Origin: JAKANT01 sp035502095
GTDB taxonomy: Bacteria > Pseudomonadota > Gammaproteobacteria > Burkholderiales > Burkholderiaceae_F
Assembly (NCBI GenBank): GCA_035502095.1
Contig: DATJUX010000022.1
Coordinates: 62,001-126,000 of the forward strand
Reading direction: 5' to 3'
DNA length: 64,000 nt
Shown here: positions 16,873 to 26,050 of the stretch, in pieces
Layout of the letters: every line of letters starts with the position of its first letter
Position numbering within the stretch: position 1 is the stretch's first letter
Made by a program: the position numbers and the translations under genes
The notes under the pieces: generated by a model
Told to the model about the DNA's origin: nothing
Databases searched by the model: none
The model's input: the letters and a program-made list of their open reading frames with translations, nothing else

Positions 16873-17681
16873 GGCTGCCCGGTCCAGGAGGCGGGATAGG
16901 GACCGGCCTTGACGAAGACGCCGCCCTGATAGATCGCTGCCGGATCGTCGGCGGGCAACGCCGGCTGCGCCTCGATGCGGGCGCGAAACTGCTCCGAGGA
17001 ATCGCGCGGCTGCCAGTGCAGGTGCGCGGCTTGCGCGTTGTCCCACCACGAGTCGCGGTTGGCCGAAGCGCCATAGACGATGGTGTGGCCGACGTCCGGC
17101 GCGACGAGCGCACAGCGGACCAGTTCGAACAGGTCGTCGTACGACAGCCAGATGACCAGCGAACGCCGCTCGCGCGCCTGCGGGAACGCCGAGCCGATGC
17201 GCAGGCAGACGGTTTCGATGCCGTAACGATCGAAATAGAAGCGCGACAGCTGTTCGCCGAACGCCTTGCTCACGCCGTAATAGCCGTCGGGCCGCAGCGG
17301 CGCGTTGGCGTCGATGCGCTCGCCCTGGCGATAGAAGCCGGTGACATGGTTCGAGCTCGCGAAGACGATGCGGCGCACGCCGTGCCGCCGCGCCGCCTCG
17401 TAGAGGTGGAACACGCCGAGGATGTTCGCCTGCATGATCGGCTCGAAAGGCGCCTCCACGGACACCGCGCCGAGGTGCACGACCGCATCGACATCGCGCA
17501 GCAGCTCGTGCACCGCCGCGCCGTCGGCCAGATCGACCCGCATCCATTCCTCGCCGGCCGCAAGCTCCGGCGCCGTGGCGAGGTCGGAAAGGCGCAGCGA
17601 GCGCGCGAGCGCGCCGAGGCGCGGCCGCAGCACGCGACCCAGTCCACCCGCGGCGCCGGTAAGCAGAAGCCGATCGAACAA
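16869..17681 (-). CDS. udh: uronate dehydrogenase
   Basis: The 270-residue extended short-chain dehydrogenase carries the NAD motif LLLTGAAGGLGRVL (about 5-18) and the catalytic YYGVSKAFGEQ (Tyr-x3-Lys). The stretches IVFASSNHVTGFYRQGERID and GHTIVYGASANRDSWWDN match the characterised bacterial uronate dehydrogenases closely in my memory. It oxidises D-galacturonate or D-glucuronate to the aldarolactone with NAD+. It is first gene of a two-gene operon with the SMP-30 lactonase. No uronate transporter lies beside it. Confidence 0.8.
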   Translation of the reverse strand: MFDRLLLTGAAGGLGRVLRPRLGALARSLRLSDLATAPELAAGEEWMRVDLADGAAVHELLRDVDAVVHLGAVSVEAPFEPIMQANILGVFHLYEAARRHGVRRIVFASSNHVTGFYRQGERIDANAPLRPDGYYGVSKAFGEQLSRFYFDRYGIETVCLRIGSAFPQARERRSLVIWLSYDDLFELVRCALVAPDVGHTIVYGASANRDSWWDNAQAAHLHWQPRDSSEQFRARIEAQPALPADDPAAIYQGGVFVKAGPYPASWTGQP

Positions 17682-17720
17682 GAGCGTTCCTCCCCGAGCG
17701 AGCGGAGGATTGTCGCACTC

Positions 17721-18050
17721 TCAACCGGCCGGACGGTGCAGGGTCGCCGCCACCGCCGCGAGGAACGTGCGCTCTTCGCGCACGATGAACCGCTTCTCCT
17801 GCGCGAACGCGAAATTCGCGCGCCCCTCCGGGTCGGCCTGCAGCCGCGCGCGATACGCCTCGTAGTCGGCCAAGCCGGCAAAGGAGATCAGCCCCCAGGC
17901 GATGTCGTTGGTGCCCTCCTGCGGCAAGAAGTAGCCGACCAGACTGCCGCCGCAGCGCGGGATGATGCGGCCCCAGTTCTCCGCGTATTCGGCGAAGGCG
18001 GCGCGCTGGAACGGATCGATCTGGTAGCGGATGAAGACGGTGACAGTCAT
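17721..18050 (-). CDS. NIPSNAP family protein
   Basis: The 109-residue protein is a ferredoxin-like dimeric alpha/beta barrel of the NIPSNAP type: VTVFIRYQIDPFQRAAFAEY, GRIIPRCGGSLVGYFLPQEG, and a C-terminal FAQEKRFIVREERTFL. The molecular function of bacterial NIPSNAP proteins is unknown. It is divergent from an ArsR regulator, and the intervening 116 bp holds three copies of a dyad half-site, which suggests it is the regulator's target. Confidence 0.8.
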   Translation of the reverse strand: MTVTVFIRYQIDPFQRAAFAEYAENWGRIIPRCGGSLVGYFLPQEGTNDIAWGLISFAGLADYEAYRARLQADPEGRANFAFAQEKRFIVREERTFLAAVAATLHRPAG

Positions 18051-18094
18051 CGTTGCCTCGCAAAGTGCGCACGCTAGGCCGTGCTTCGCGCTTG

Positions 18095-18168
18095 ATGGTT
18101 CGGTCGGGAACGAACCATGGCCGCAGCCCCTTGCGCCGGCTCCCACGGTTCGCCTACGATCGAACCAT
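18095..18168. promoter_or_regulatory. putative ArsR operator, inverted repeat plus third half-site
   Basis: ATGGTTCG at 18095-18102 and CGAACCAT at 18111-18118 are perfect inverted arms spaced by 8 bp. A third CGAACCAT at 18161-18168 overlaps the ATG start codon of the ArsR gene. This supports autoregulation and control of the divergent NIPSNAP gene. Confidence 0.55.
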
Positions 18169-18847
18169 GCGAGACGGCCCCAACATCGCCCGCGCCGCCG
18201 GCCTGATCGGCGAACCGGCGCGCGCGGAGATGCTCGGCGTGCTGATGGGCGGGCAGGCGCTCACGGCGACCGAACTCGCCACGGCGGCCGACGTCACCAA
18301 GCAGACCGCCAGCGCGCACCTCGCCAAGCTGCTCGAGGCGCGGCTCGTGGCGCTGCAGGCGCAGGGCCGGCACCGCTACTTCCGCCTCGCGGACGACGAC
18401 GTCGCGCACCTGCTTGAGAGCCTGATGGGGGTGGCGTTCCGCTCCGGTGCGGTGCGCGTGCGCAGCAGCCCGCGCGAGCCGGCGCTGCGCAGCGCGCGCG
18501 TCTGCTACGACCATCTTGCCGGCGAGCACGGCGTGCGCGTCTTCGACGCGCTGCTCAAGCGCAAGCTCGTGCGCCGGCACGAGGACGCGCTCGAACTCAC
18601 GCCGGCCGGGGCGGACTTCTTCCGCTCGTTCGGCATCGACATCGACGCCCTCGCGGTGCAGCGGCGCCGCTTGTGCCGCACGTGCCTGGACTGGAGCGCA
18701 CGCAGGCACCATCTCGGCGGCGCCGTGGGCGCGCAGATCCTCGCGCGTTTGTTCGCGCTGGGCTGGGCCAGGCGACTCAAGGGTTCGCGCGTCGTGACGT
18801 TCACCCCTGCCGGCGCGGCGGCGTTGCAACGGAAGTTTCTCGCCTGA
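18167..18847 (+). CDS. ArsR family transcriptional regulator, extended C-terminus
   Basis: The 226-residue protein has an N-terminal winged helix (AGLIGEPARAEMLGVLMGGQ, then ADVTKQTASAHLAKLLEARL and GRHRYFRLADDDVAHLLESL). This is followed by about 130 residues containing CYDHLAGEHGVRVFDALLKR and CRTCLDWSARRHHLGG. The long C-terminal domain with CRTCLDWS is typical of a subgroup of ArsR-like regulators twice the usual length. Start ATG 18167 overlaps a half-site of its likely operator. Confidence 0.85.
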   Translation: MRDGPNIARAAGLIGEPARAEMLGVLMGGQALTATELATAADVTKQTASAHLAKLLEARLVALQAQGRHRYFRLADDDVAHLLESLMGVAFRSGAVRVRSSPREPALRSARVCYDHLAGEHGVRVFDALLKRKLVRRHEDALELTPAGADFFRSFGIDIDALAVQRRRLCRTCLDWSARRHHLGGAVGAQILARLFALGWARRLKGSRVVTFTPAGAAALQRKFLA

Positions 18848-19001
18848 AACCTGCCACCGACCATGGCGCTACGACGAACGAGGTCGCGACGAACCCGGGT
18901 CCAAGACTCTCGGCCATCGGGCAGGTTGTGGTGACGGTGACCGTGCTCCCGCGCAGTGGGACTGCGGCTTCATTCGTGCGAGGACCGCACTGAATCGACG
19001 C

Positions 19002-19934
19002 GTGCCTGATTCGACGGAGCGGGCGGTCGAACACGTTTTGTCGACACGGCTCGGCGGCGGCTGGACGGTGCTTCCGCAGGGTGCCAGCGCATTCTGCCCC
19101 ACGTGGCGTGCGCAACCCGCGGGTCGTGCGGCATCGCACGACACGTTGTTCCTCAAGTCCGCGCCGGGTGCGCAAGCCGCCGTTCTCCAGGCGGAGGCAG
19201 ATGGCTTGGCGGCGCTCGAAGCGGCGCGATGCATCCGCACCCCGCACGTCGTCGGCTGCTGGGTCGATGCGCCCCTCGACGTCGTCGTGCTCGCGATGGA
19301 GTGGCTCGACCTCGCCTCGCACCCGGTGCGGGACTTCGGCGAGCGGTTCGGACGGCAGCTCGCCGCCCTGCACCTCGCCGCCGCGGCCGCGGGCGAAGGC
19401 CGCTTCGGCTGGCGGTGCGACAACTGGCTGGGCGCAACGCCTCAGCGCAACCGATGGAGCGCGCAAGCCGGCCTCGAGGGCTGGCTCGCGTTCTTCGCGA
19501 CGGAGCGTCTGGGCGCAATGGCCGCGATGCTCTCGACGCAGGGCAGTGCACCGGAGCTGGTCGTCGCGGTCGGCCGCGTCGTCGAGGCGCTTCCCGAACT
19601 CTTCGACGACGGTCACGAGCCGCGGCCTTGTCTCATCCACGGCGATCTGTGGAGCGGCAACTGGGGATGCCTGCGCGACGGCGCGCCCGTGATCTACGAC
19701 CCCGCGGTTTCGATCTCCGATGCCGAAGCCGAACTCGCGATGATGGAGTTGTTCGGCGGCCCGCCCGCCGGTTTCTGGCCGGCCTATCGCGCGGCCGCCC
19801 CCGTTTCCGAGGGGTATGTCCGGCGACGCAAGCTCTACCAGCTCCATCAACTGCTCAACCATGCATTGCTCTTCGGCGGCGGTTACGCGAGACAGGCGTT
19901 GACCGTGATCGATGCGCTGCTCGCAGGTCGCTGA
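19002..19934 (+). CDS. fructosamine kinase family protein
   Basis: The 310-residue protein starts at GTG 19002. It shows the kinase-like Brenner motif CLIHGDLWSGNWG near 215 and the metal-binding region VIYDPAVSISDAEAELAMMELFGG, both characteristic of the fructosamine/ketosamine-3-kinase family (PF03881). The upstream lobe keeps FLKSAPG, where Lys probably binds ATP, and AMEWLDL, the hinge. These cytosolic kinases phosphorylate ketosamine adducts on proteins for deglycation. Single gene, with about 150 bp of featureless sequence before it. Confidence 0.82.
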   Translation: MPDSTERAVEHVLSTRLGGGWTVLPQGASAFCPTWRAQPAGRAASHDTLFLKSAPGAQAAVLQAEADGLAALEAARCIRTPHVVGCWVDAPLDVVVLAMEWLDLASHPVRDFGERFGRQLAALHLAAAAAGEGRFGWRCDNWLGATPQRNRWSAQAGLEGWLAFFATERLGAMAAMLSTQGSAPELVVAVGRVVEALPELFDDGHEPRPCLIHGDLWSGNWGCLRDGAPVIYDPAVSISDAEAELAMMELFGGPPAGFWPAYRAAAPVSEGYVRRRKLYQLHQLLNHALLFGGGYARQALTVIDALLAGR

Positions 19935-20005
19935 GCGGCCGGGTGCTCGGGCCTCAGCCCTCGGCAAAGGCTTGCCACACCGTAAGCTATAAGTTGCCGC
20001 TAGCC

Positions 20006-20293
20006 GTGGCTTACGACAACGTGCTTGCTGCGATGTCCGATCCGACCCGGCGTGCGATGCTCGAGCGCCTGCGCTACGGGCCGGTGTCGGTTGGCGACAT
20101 GGTGGCCGGCCTGCCGGTCAGCCGTCCGGCGGTTTCGCAGCATCTCGAGGTGCTCAAGGACGCCGGCCTGGTGATCGATGCGCCCGACGGCGCACGCAGG
20201 CTCTACACGATCGATACCGGCGGTCTCGCCGAGTTGCGCGCCTGGCTGGACGGTTTCTGTGACGACGCGGACCGGAAAGACGCGATCGCGTAG
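20006..20293 (+). CDS. ArsR family transcriptional regulator, short
   Basis: The 95-residue winged-helix protein reads YDNVLAAMSDPTRRAMLERL, then VGDMVAGLPVSRPAVSQHLE and VLKDAGLVIDAPDGARRLY. Such ArsR proteins often precede an SRPBCC (activator of Hsp90-like) gene, but here the next gene is convergent and unrelated, so it is an orphan. GTG 20006 is taken as start because the conserved YDN lies two codons after; ATG 20034 is a later alternative. A near copy of a TetR half-site (ACACCGTAAG) lies at 19978-19987. Confidence 0.75.
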   Translation: MAYDNVLAAMSDPTRRAMLERLRYGPVSVGDMVAGLPVSRPAVSQHLEVLKDAGLVIDAPDGARRLYTIDTGGLAELRAWLDGFCDDADRKDAIA

Positions 20294-20319
20294 CGAGCAG
20301 CGCCGCTGCGAGGCGGCGC

Positions 20320-22452
20320 TCAGACCAACACCGCCGCCTGCCGCTCGCGTTCGCCGAGAAGCTTGGCGAAATCCTGCGCCTCGAGCGGGCGGGAGTTGAA
20401 GAAGCCCTGGTATTCGTCGCAGCGCATCGTCTGCAGCAGCGCGAGCTGCGACGGCGTCTCGACGCCTTCGGCGACGACCCGCAGTCTCAGGCTGCGCGCG
20501 AGCGCGATGATCGCACTGACGATCGCCTCGTCCTCGGGATCGGAATCGATGTCGCGCACGAACGAGCGATCGATCTTCAGCGCGGCAAGGGGCAGCCGCT
20601 TCAGGTAGCCCATGGACGAATAGCCGGTGCCGAAGTCATCGATCGACAGCTGGATCCCCATCTCGCTCAGCTGCTGCGCGATATGCACCGCCAGCTCCGG
20701 ATCGGCGAGCAGGATCGACTCGGTCACCTCGATCTCCAGGCAGCGCGCAGGCACGCCGTGCCGTTCGAGCGCCAGCGCGATCAGCGTCGGCAAGCCCCGC
20801 TCACGCAGGTGCGTGGAGGCGAGATTGACCGCCACCGGCACGGTCTGCAGTCCCATCTTTTGCCAGACCTCGGTCTGCGCGCAGGCCGCCTCGATCGCCC
20901 ACTCGCCGATCTGGATCACCAGGCCGGCCTGCTCGACGAGCGGGATGAAATCCGCGGGCAGAAGTAGCCCGCGCTCCGGATGCTGCCAGCGGATCAGCGC
21001 TTCGGTGCCGACGATGCGGCCGGTTGCCACGTCGATACGCGGCTGGTAGTGCAGGACGAACTCGTTGCGCTCGATTGCCCGCCGCAGGCGCGTTTCCATG
21101 CGCAGGTGATCGAGCGCGCTCTCGTTCATCGCCCGGTCGTACAGCTGGTAGGCGCCGCGGCCGCGCGCCTTGGCGCGGTACATCGCGGTGTCGGCGTTCA
21201 TCAGCAGAGTGTCGACGTCGCAGCCGTCGTCGGGAAAGATCGAGACGCCGACGCTGCCGCCGCAGAAGATCTCCGTGCCTTCGATCGTGAACGGCTCCGC
21301 CAGCGTCGCGACCAGGCGGTGGGCGGCACGGGCGGCATCCTGCGCCTGCGTCACGTCGGTGAGCAGGACGATGAACTCGTCGCCGCCGAGCCGCGCGATG
21401 CTGCTGTCGTTCGTACCCGGCGCGCCGCGCGCGACGGAATCGTTGGCGCGCAGCACGGCCGAGAGGCGCGCGCTCGCCTGGCGCAGCAACTGATCGCCGG
21501 CGCGATGGCCGAGCGTGTCGTTGACCCGCTTGAAGTTGTCGAGATCGACGAACATCGTCGCCAGCCGGCGCCCGTTGCGCTCGGCTTGCGCCAGCGCGCG
21601 CGACAGCTGCTCGGTGAACAGCAGGCGGTTGGGCAGGCCCGTCAGAGCGTCGTAGTACGCCAGGCGGCGGATCTGCTCTTCGGCGTCCTTGCGGCGGGTG
21701 ATGTCGTGTACCGCGCCGGCCAGCCGGATCGCGCCGCCGTCGGCGCCGGTTTCGAGCACCTCGACCTGCTGGTGCACGTGGCACAGCCCGCCGCCGGGAC
21801 GCACGATGCGCAGTTCGATCGCGAACGCGGCAGCGCTGCGCGTGACGCGTTCGATCGCCTGGCGCCAGCGCTCGCGGTCCTCTTCGTGCACGGTGACGAA
21901 GAACGCGGCGCCGGCTGCCGCGGCGGCCGCACGTTCGTGACCGAAGATGCGCCACGCCTGCGACGAAGCGCTCACCGCGTCGTCGCGCAGGCTCCATTCC
22001 CAATCGCCCATCTCGCCGATGCGTTGCGCGTTGGAGAGCCGCCGTTCGTTCTGCTGCAGGTCGTTGATGGCCGCGCTGGCGCGCAGCATGTAGCGCACGC
22101 GATGCGGCAGCACGGCCCAGTTGATCGGCTTGGTGACGAAGTCGGTGGCGCCGACCTCGAAGGCGCGTTCGATCGACTCGGTGTCGTCCAGGCCGGTCAT
22201 CATGATCACGGGCACCCGGTCGCCGCCGGCGAGCTGGCGCAATCCGGCGCACGCCTCGAAGCCGTCCATGATCGGCATGCCGACGTCCATCAGCACGAGG
22301 TCGGGCAGGGCGGCCCGCATCACCTCCAGCGCGGCCTTGCCGTCGCCGGCCTCGGTGACACGGAACCCGGCCTTGGCGAGGATCGCGCGCGTTAGACGGC
22401 GACCGCCGGAGTCGTCGTCGACGACCAGAATGCGCGCGCCCGCGTGATTCAT
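20320..22452 (-). CDS. response regulator with PAS, GGDEF and EAL domains
   Basis: The 710-residue cytoplasmic protein has a CheY-like receiver (about 7-125, phospho-acceptor Asp56 in DLVLMDVGMP), a PAS domain (about 140-255), a diguanylate cyclase domain with intact GGDEF at 356-360, and a phosphodiesterase domain with EAL at 484-486 and DDFGTGYSS. It likely makes or breaks cyclic-di-GMP under control of the hybrid kinase encoded 22 bp upstream. A roughly 11-residue insertion separates RAND (336-339) from GGDEF, moving the usual inhibitory RxxD site away from its normal place. Confidence 0.88.
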   Translation of the reverse strand: MNHAGARILVVDDDSGGRRLTRAILAKAGFRVTEAGDGKAALEVMRAALPDLVLMDVGMPIMDGFEACAGLRQLAGGDRVPVIMMTGLDDTESIERAFEVGATDFVTKPINWAVLPHRVRYMLRASAAINDLQQNERRLSNAQRIGEMGDWEWSLRDDAVSASSQAWRIFGHERAAAAAAGAAFFVTVHEEDRERWRQAIERVTRSAAAFAIELRIVRPGGGLCHVHQQVEVLETGADGGAIRLAGAVHDITRRKDAEEQIRRLAYYDALTGLPNRLLFTEQLSRALAQAERNGRRLATMFVDLDNFKRVNDTLGHRAGDQLLRQASARLSAVLRANDSVARGAPGTNDSSIARLGGDEFIVLLTDVTQAQDAARAAHRLVATLAEPFTIEGTEIFCGGSVGVSIFPDDGCDVDTLLMNADTAMYRAKARGRGAYQLYDRAMNESALDHLRMETRLRRAIERNEFVLHYQPRIDVATGRIVGTEALIRWQHPERGLLLPADFIPLVEQAGLVIQIGEWAIEAACAQTEVWQKMGLQTVPVAVNLASTHLRERGLPTLIALALERHGVPARCLEIEVTESILLADPELAVHIAQQLSEMGIQLSIDDFGTGYSSMGYLKRLPLAALKIDRSFVRDIDSDPEDEAIVSAIIALARSLRLRVVAEGVETPSQLALLQTMRCDEYQGFFNSRPLEAQDFAKLLGERERQAAVLV

Positions 22453-22474
22453 GAGTGCATCCTCGGGCCCGGTC

Positions 22475-25400
22475 TCACGCCGGCGCGCCGTTCAATGCCT
22501 GCATCGGTCCGGCCGCGGACCGCGTGTCGGCGCGCGCCGGGAGGCTCGCCAGCTCGGTGCGCAGGGCGTTGCAGACATGCGCCATCAAGGACTCGATGCC
22601 GGCGACCAGTTCGGCGGTGCCGGCGCTTTGTCCTGCCCGGGCCTGGCGCTCGAGACGGCTGCAGAGTTCGCACAGGCTCTTCGCACCGACATTCAGGCTT
22701 GCCGACTTCAGCGCGTGGGCGCTCCGCCCGAGGTCGCCGAGGCGCCCACCCTCGAGCGCGTTGCGCAGCGATTGCATCTGCTCGGGCGCGTCGGCGAGGT
22801 AGATGTCGATCACCTCCGCCAGCACCGCCCCGTCGCCGTCGACCGCGCGGACATTCGCGAGCGCGGCCGTATCGAGCACCGGATCCTGCGCCTCGCCGGC
22901 GGTGGGCTCGAAGACGCCGGCCACCGCCTCGACGCTCACCTGCTCGATGCGGTCGGCCGGCAGCCATTGAGTCAGCACGGTGGCGAGCTGCTTGCGGGTA
23001 TAGGGCTTGGCGAGGTGGGCGTCCATGCCCGCGGCCAGGCAGGCCTCGGCGTCGCCCATCAGCGCGTTGGCGGTGAGCGCCACCACCGGCACGTGGCGTG
23101 CGCCGGCTTCGGTCGCCGCCGCCGCTTCCCATTCGCGGATCGCGCGCGTCGCCGCCATGCCGTCCATGACCGGCATCTGGCAATCCATCAGCACGAGGTC
23201 ATAGTCGCCTTCGCGCACGGCTTCGAGCGCCTCGCTGCCGTTGGGCACGATGCGGAATTCGCAGCCGAGCGCGTTGAGCATGTGACGCGCGACGACCTGG
23301 TTGACGCCGTTGTCCTCGGCCAGCAGAACGCGGGCGCGGAAGCGCGGCAGCGTCTGCGTCGGCCGCGCCGGCGCCTCGGTCGCCGCTGCGCCGATCGCCT
23401 GCGCCATCGCGCGGAACAGTTCGGCGCGCCGCACCGGCTTGGAGAGATAGGCCTTGATGCCCGCCTGGCGCGCGCGCCGCAGCTCATCGGACGAATGCAG
23501 CGAGGTCACGAGCACGATGCGCACGTCCGCCAGCAGCGGATCGTCGCGCAACGCCGCGGCGAGTTCGATGCCATCCATGCCCGGCATCTTCATGTCGACG
23601 ATCGCCATCTCGAAGCGCTCGCCGTCGCGCACGGCGCGCCGCAACTGCTGCAGGCCGTCGATGCCGTCCACCGCGCTGGCGACGCGCATGCCGCCGGCCT
23701 CCACGTGGTGGACCAGGATCTCGCGGTTGGTCACGTTGTCGTCGACCACGAGCACGCGCCGGCCCGTCAGCCCGGCCGGCGTGGGCACCGGGGGAAGGCT
23801 GGTCGCCGGCGTGAGCGGCAGGGTGAACCAGAACGTCGAGCCCGCGCCGATCGTGCTGTCGACGCCGATCTCGCCGCCCATCAGCAGCACCAGGCTGCGA
23901 CTGATCGCCAGGCCGAGTCCCGTGCCGCCGAAGCGGCGCGTGGTCGAGCCGTCGGCCTGCTCGAACGGCAGGAACAGGCGCTCGCGCGCATCCTCCGGGA
24001 TGCCGACGCCGGTGTCATGCACGGCGAAGCGCATCGTCTTGTCGTCCACGCGCTGCACGTCGACCAGCACTTCGCCGTTGTCGGTGAACTTCACCGCGTT
24101 GGCGATCAGGTTCGTCAGTACCTGGCGCAGGCGGTACGGGTCGCCGCACACCGCGCTCGGCAGGCGATCGTCGATGCGGCACGCAAGCTCGAGCTCCTTG
24201 GCGTGCGCGCGCGGCGCGAGCAGCTGGACCACGTCCTCGACCGCCTGGTAGAGGCAGAAGTCGAGCTGCTCGGTCTCCATCTTGCCGACCTCGATCTTCG
24301 AGAAGTCGAGGATGTCGTTGATGATCGCGAGCAGCGACTCGCCGGAGGTGCGCACGGTCTCGACGAAGGGACGCTGCTGGGCATCGAGCGGCGTCTCGAG
24401 CAGCAGTTCGGCCAGCCCGAGCACGCCGTTCATCGGCGTGCGGATCTCGTGGCTCATCTTGGCGAGGAACTCGGACTTGGCGCGGCTCGCGTTTTCCGCC
24501 GCCTCCTTGGCCGCGCGCAGCTCCTGTTCGCGCTGGCGCAGCCGCTCCTCGGCCAGCGCGCGCTGCGTGATGTCGAAGAAGACCGTGTAGACGCCGACCA
24601 CGGTACCGTCGTCCGTGATGTCGGGCACGTGCCGGCCCGAGTGCCAGACCGGGTTGCCCTGGCGGTCGAACCGCTGGCGCTCGAGGGGCACCTGCTGGCC
24701 GCGCAGCGCCGCGGCGAGGCGCGGCTGCACGTCGGCCCACACCGCTTCGCCGGCGACTTCGCGCACCTCGCGGCCGACCACTTCCGCCGCCGGCTTGCCG
24801 AGCCATTGCTCCTGCGCGCGGTTGATGTAGCGATAGCGGAACGCCGCATCGATGTAGCTCACCGTGACCGGGATCTGGTCCATGATGATCCGCAGTCGCC
24901 GTTCGCCGCGGCTCGCCTCGTCGAGCACCTTCTGCTGCGCGGTGGCGTCGACCGCGGCGAGGAAGAATCCGTCCGCTTGTTGCGCGGCATCGCTGTGCGG
25001 CGCCAGTTCGAGGGCGAGGACGCGCCGCTCGTCGCCGTCGAGAAGATTCACGCTGAGGCGCTGCACGTAGCCCTGGCGGGCGAACTCGATGGCGGCGGTG
25101 ATCGCATCGGCCTGCAGCGGGCCGAACGCTTCGGCCAGCGGCTGGCCGATCAGGTCGGCAGGTGTCGCGCCGAGGCGCTGGGCCAGGGCACGGCTCATCC
25201 AGGTGCACGAACCGCTCCGGTCCAGGTGCGCGACCATCACGCTCGCGGGATCGATCAGTTGCGACGCGGCGGCTTCTGCCGCGGAGGCATTCGAGGCGTC
25301 GGCAGGTGCGGCGGAGCTGCCGTCCGCTCGCTGCGCGATCCAGCGCCCGAGCAACGCGGCGAGGACGACGAGAACGGTCGTTCCGACGAGCGCGCTGTTC

Positions 25401-25477
25401 GTCATCAGCGCGTGCGCGTCCAGGGCCAGTGCGCCCAGCACGACCGCCACCAGTGCGACGAGCTTGAGACTCTTCAC
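22475..25477 (-). CDS. hybrid sensor histidine kinase with two receivers and Hpt domain
   Basis: The 1000-residue membrane protein has two N-terminal helices (about 5-24 and 28-46), then two PAS domains (about 70-185 and 190-310). A short coiled coil leads to the HisKA domain with phospho-His343 in SHEIRTPMNG and an HATPase_c domain with the DTGVGIP and GGTGLGLAIS boxes. Two receivers follow (VLVVDDN and LLAEDNGVNQ blocks, the second with MDCQMPVMDG), then a C-terminal Hpt with AHALKSAS. This layout allows an internal multistep phosphorelay. GTG 25477 overlaps the upstream stop (GTGA). Probable partner: the GGDEF-EAL regulator downstream. Confidence 0.9.
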   Translation of the reverse strand: MKSLKLVALVAVVLGALALDAHALMTNSALVGTTVLVVLAALLGRWIAQRADGSSAAPADASNASAAEAAASQLIDPASVMVAHLDRSGSCTWMSRALAQRLGATPADLIGQPLAEAFGPLQADAITAAIEFARQGYVQRLSVNLLDGDERRVLALELAPHSDAAQQADGFFLAAVDATAQQKVLDEASRGERRLRIIMDQIPVTVSYIDAAFRYRYINRAQEQWLGKPAAEVVGREVREVAGEAVWADVQPRLAAALRGQQVPLERQRFDRQGNPVWHSGRHVPDITDDGTVVGVYTVFFDITQRALAEERLRQREQELRAAKEAAENASRAKSEFLAKMSHEIRTPMNGVLGLAELLLETPLDAQQRPFVETVRTSGESLLAIINDILDFSKIEVGKMETEQLDFCLYQAVEDVVQLLAPRAHAKELELACRIDDRLPSAVCGDPYRLRQVLTNLIANAVKFTDNGEVLVDVQRVDDKTMRFAVHDTGVGIPEDARERLFLPFEQADGSTTRRFGGTGLGLAISRSLVLLMGGEIGVDSTIGAGSTFWFTLPLTPATSLPPVPTPAGLTGRRVLVVDDNVTNREILVHHVEAGGMRVASAVDGIDGLQQLRRAVRDGERFEMAIVDMKMPGMDGIELAAALRDDPLLADVRIVLVTSLHSSDELRRARQAGIKAYLSKPVRRAELFRAMAQAIGAAATEAPARPTQTLPRFRARVLLAEDNGVNQVVARHMLNALGCEFRIVPNGSEALEAVREGDYDLVLMDCQMPVMDGMAATRAIREWEAAAATEAGARHVPVVALTANALMGDAEACLAAGMDAHLAKPYTRKQLATVLTQWLPADRIEQVSVEAVAGVFEPTAGEAQDPVLDTAALANVRAVDGDGAVLAEVIDIYLADAPEQMQSLRNALEGGRLGDLGRSAHALKSASLNVGAKSLCELCSRLERQARAGQSAGTAELVAGIESLMAHVCNALRTELASLPARADTRSAAGPMQALNGAPA

Positions 25478-26043
25478 GGATTGCTCCCAGCCGCAGCCAC
25501 CCCTGGCTGCGGCGACAGATCGAACTCGAGGACATCGCCGTTTTCCGGCTCGAGCCGGATGTCGTGCCCGGTCAGCTTGCCGAGCACGCGCGCGACACCC
25601 TTGCTTGCGACGAGCACCGGGCGGCGCGGCAGGTCCGGCCGCAGCGCCTGCACGGCGCGGGTGATGCGGGCCACGAATTCGTCGTCCGACTCGCCGTCGG
25701 GCGGCGTCTGGCCCGACTCGAACCAGGGTTGCGAGGCGCCGACCGGCAGCAGGTTCCAGCGCCCAAGCCGCCGCTCCGCGAAGGCCGGCTCGACGACCAC
25801 CTCGGCGGCGGGCAGCCGGCGCGCGATCGCATCCGCGGTTTCTCGCGTGCGCCGCAGGTCGCTTGTGACGATCAGCCCGACCGGCGGATCGAGCCGGGCG
25901 ACGTGCTCGGCGACCCGTTGCGCCTGCTCGTGTCCGAGCGCGGTCATAGGCAGGTCGAGGTCGCCGCCGCAACGCAGTCCGGCGCTGTTGGCGTGGGTCG
26001 CACCGTGGCGGACGAAGCGCAGCACGTGTCGTTCCCCGCTCAT
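25474..26043 (-). CDS. histidine phosphatase family protein
   Basis: The 189-residue protein has the phosphoglycerate-mutase-like RHG motif in LRFVRHGATHANS (about 8-20) and conserved TSDLRRTRETADAIA. The later FAERRLGRWN and VLVASKGVARVL replace the usual acidic and GH motifs. SKG in place of SHG means the second catalytic His is missing, so activity may be altered. Start ATG 26043. Its stop overlaps the hybrid kinase start, tying it to the signalling operon. Confidence 0.8.
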   Translation of the reverse strand: MSGERHVLRFVRHGATHANSAGLRCGGDLDLPMTALGHEQAQRVAEHVARLDPPVGLIVTSDLRRTRETADAIARRLPAAEVVVEPAFAERRLGRWNLLPVGASQPWFESGQTPPDGESDDEFVARITRAVQALRPDLPRRPVLVASKGVARVLGKLTGHDIRLEPENGDVLEFDLSPQPGVAAAGSNP

Positions 26044-26050
26044 CCTCGCC

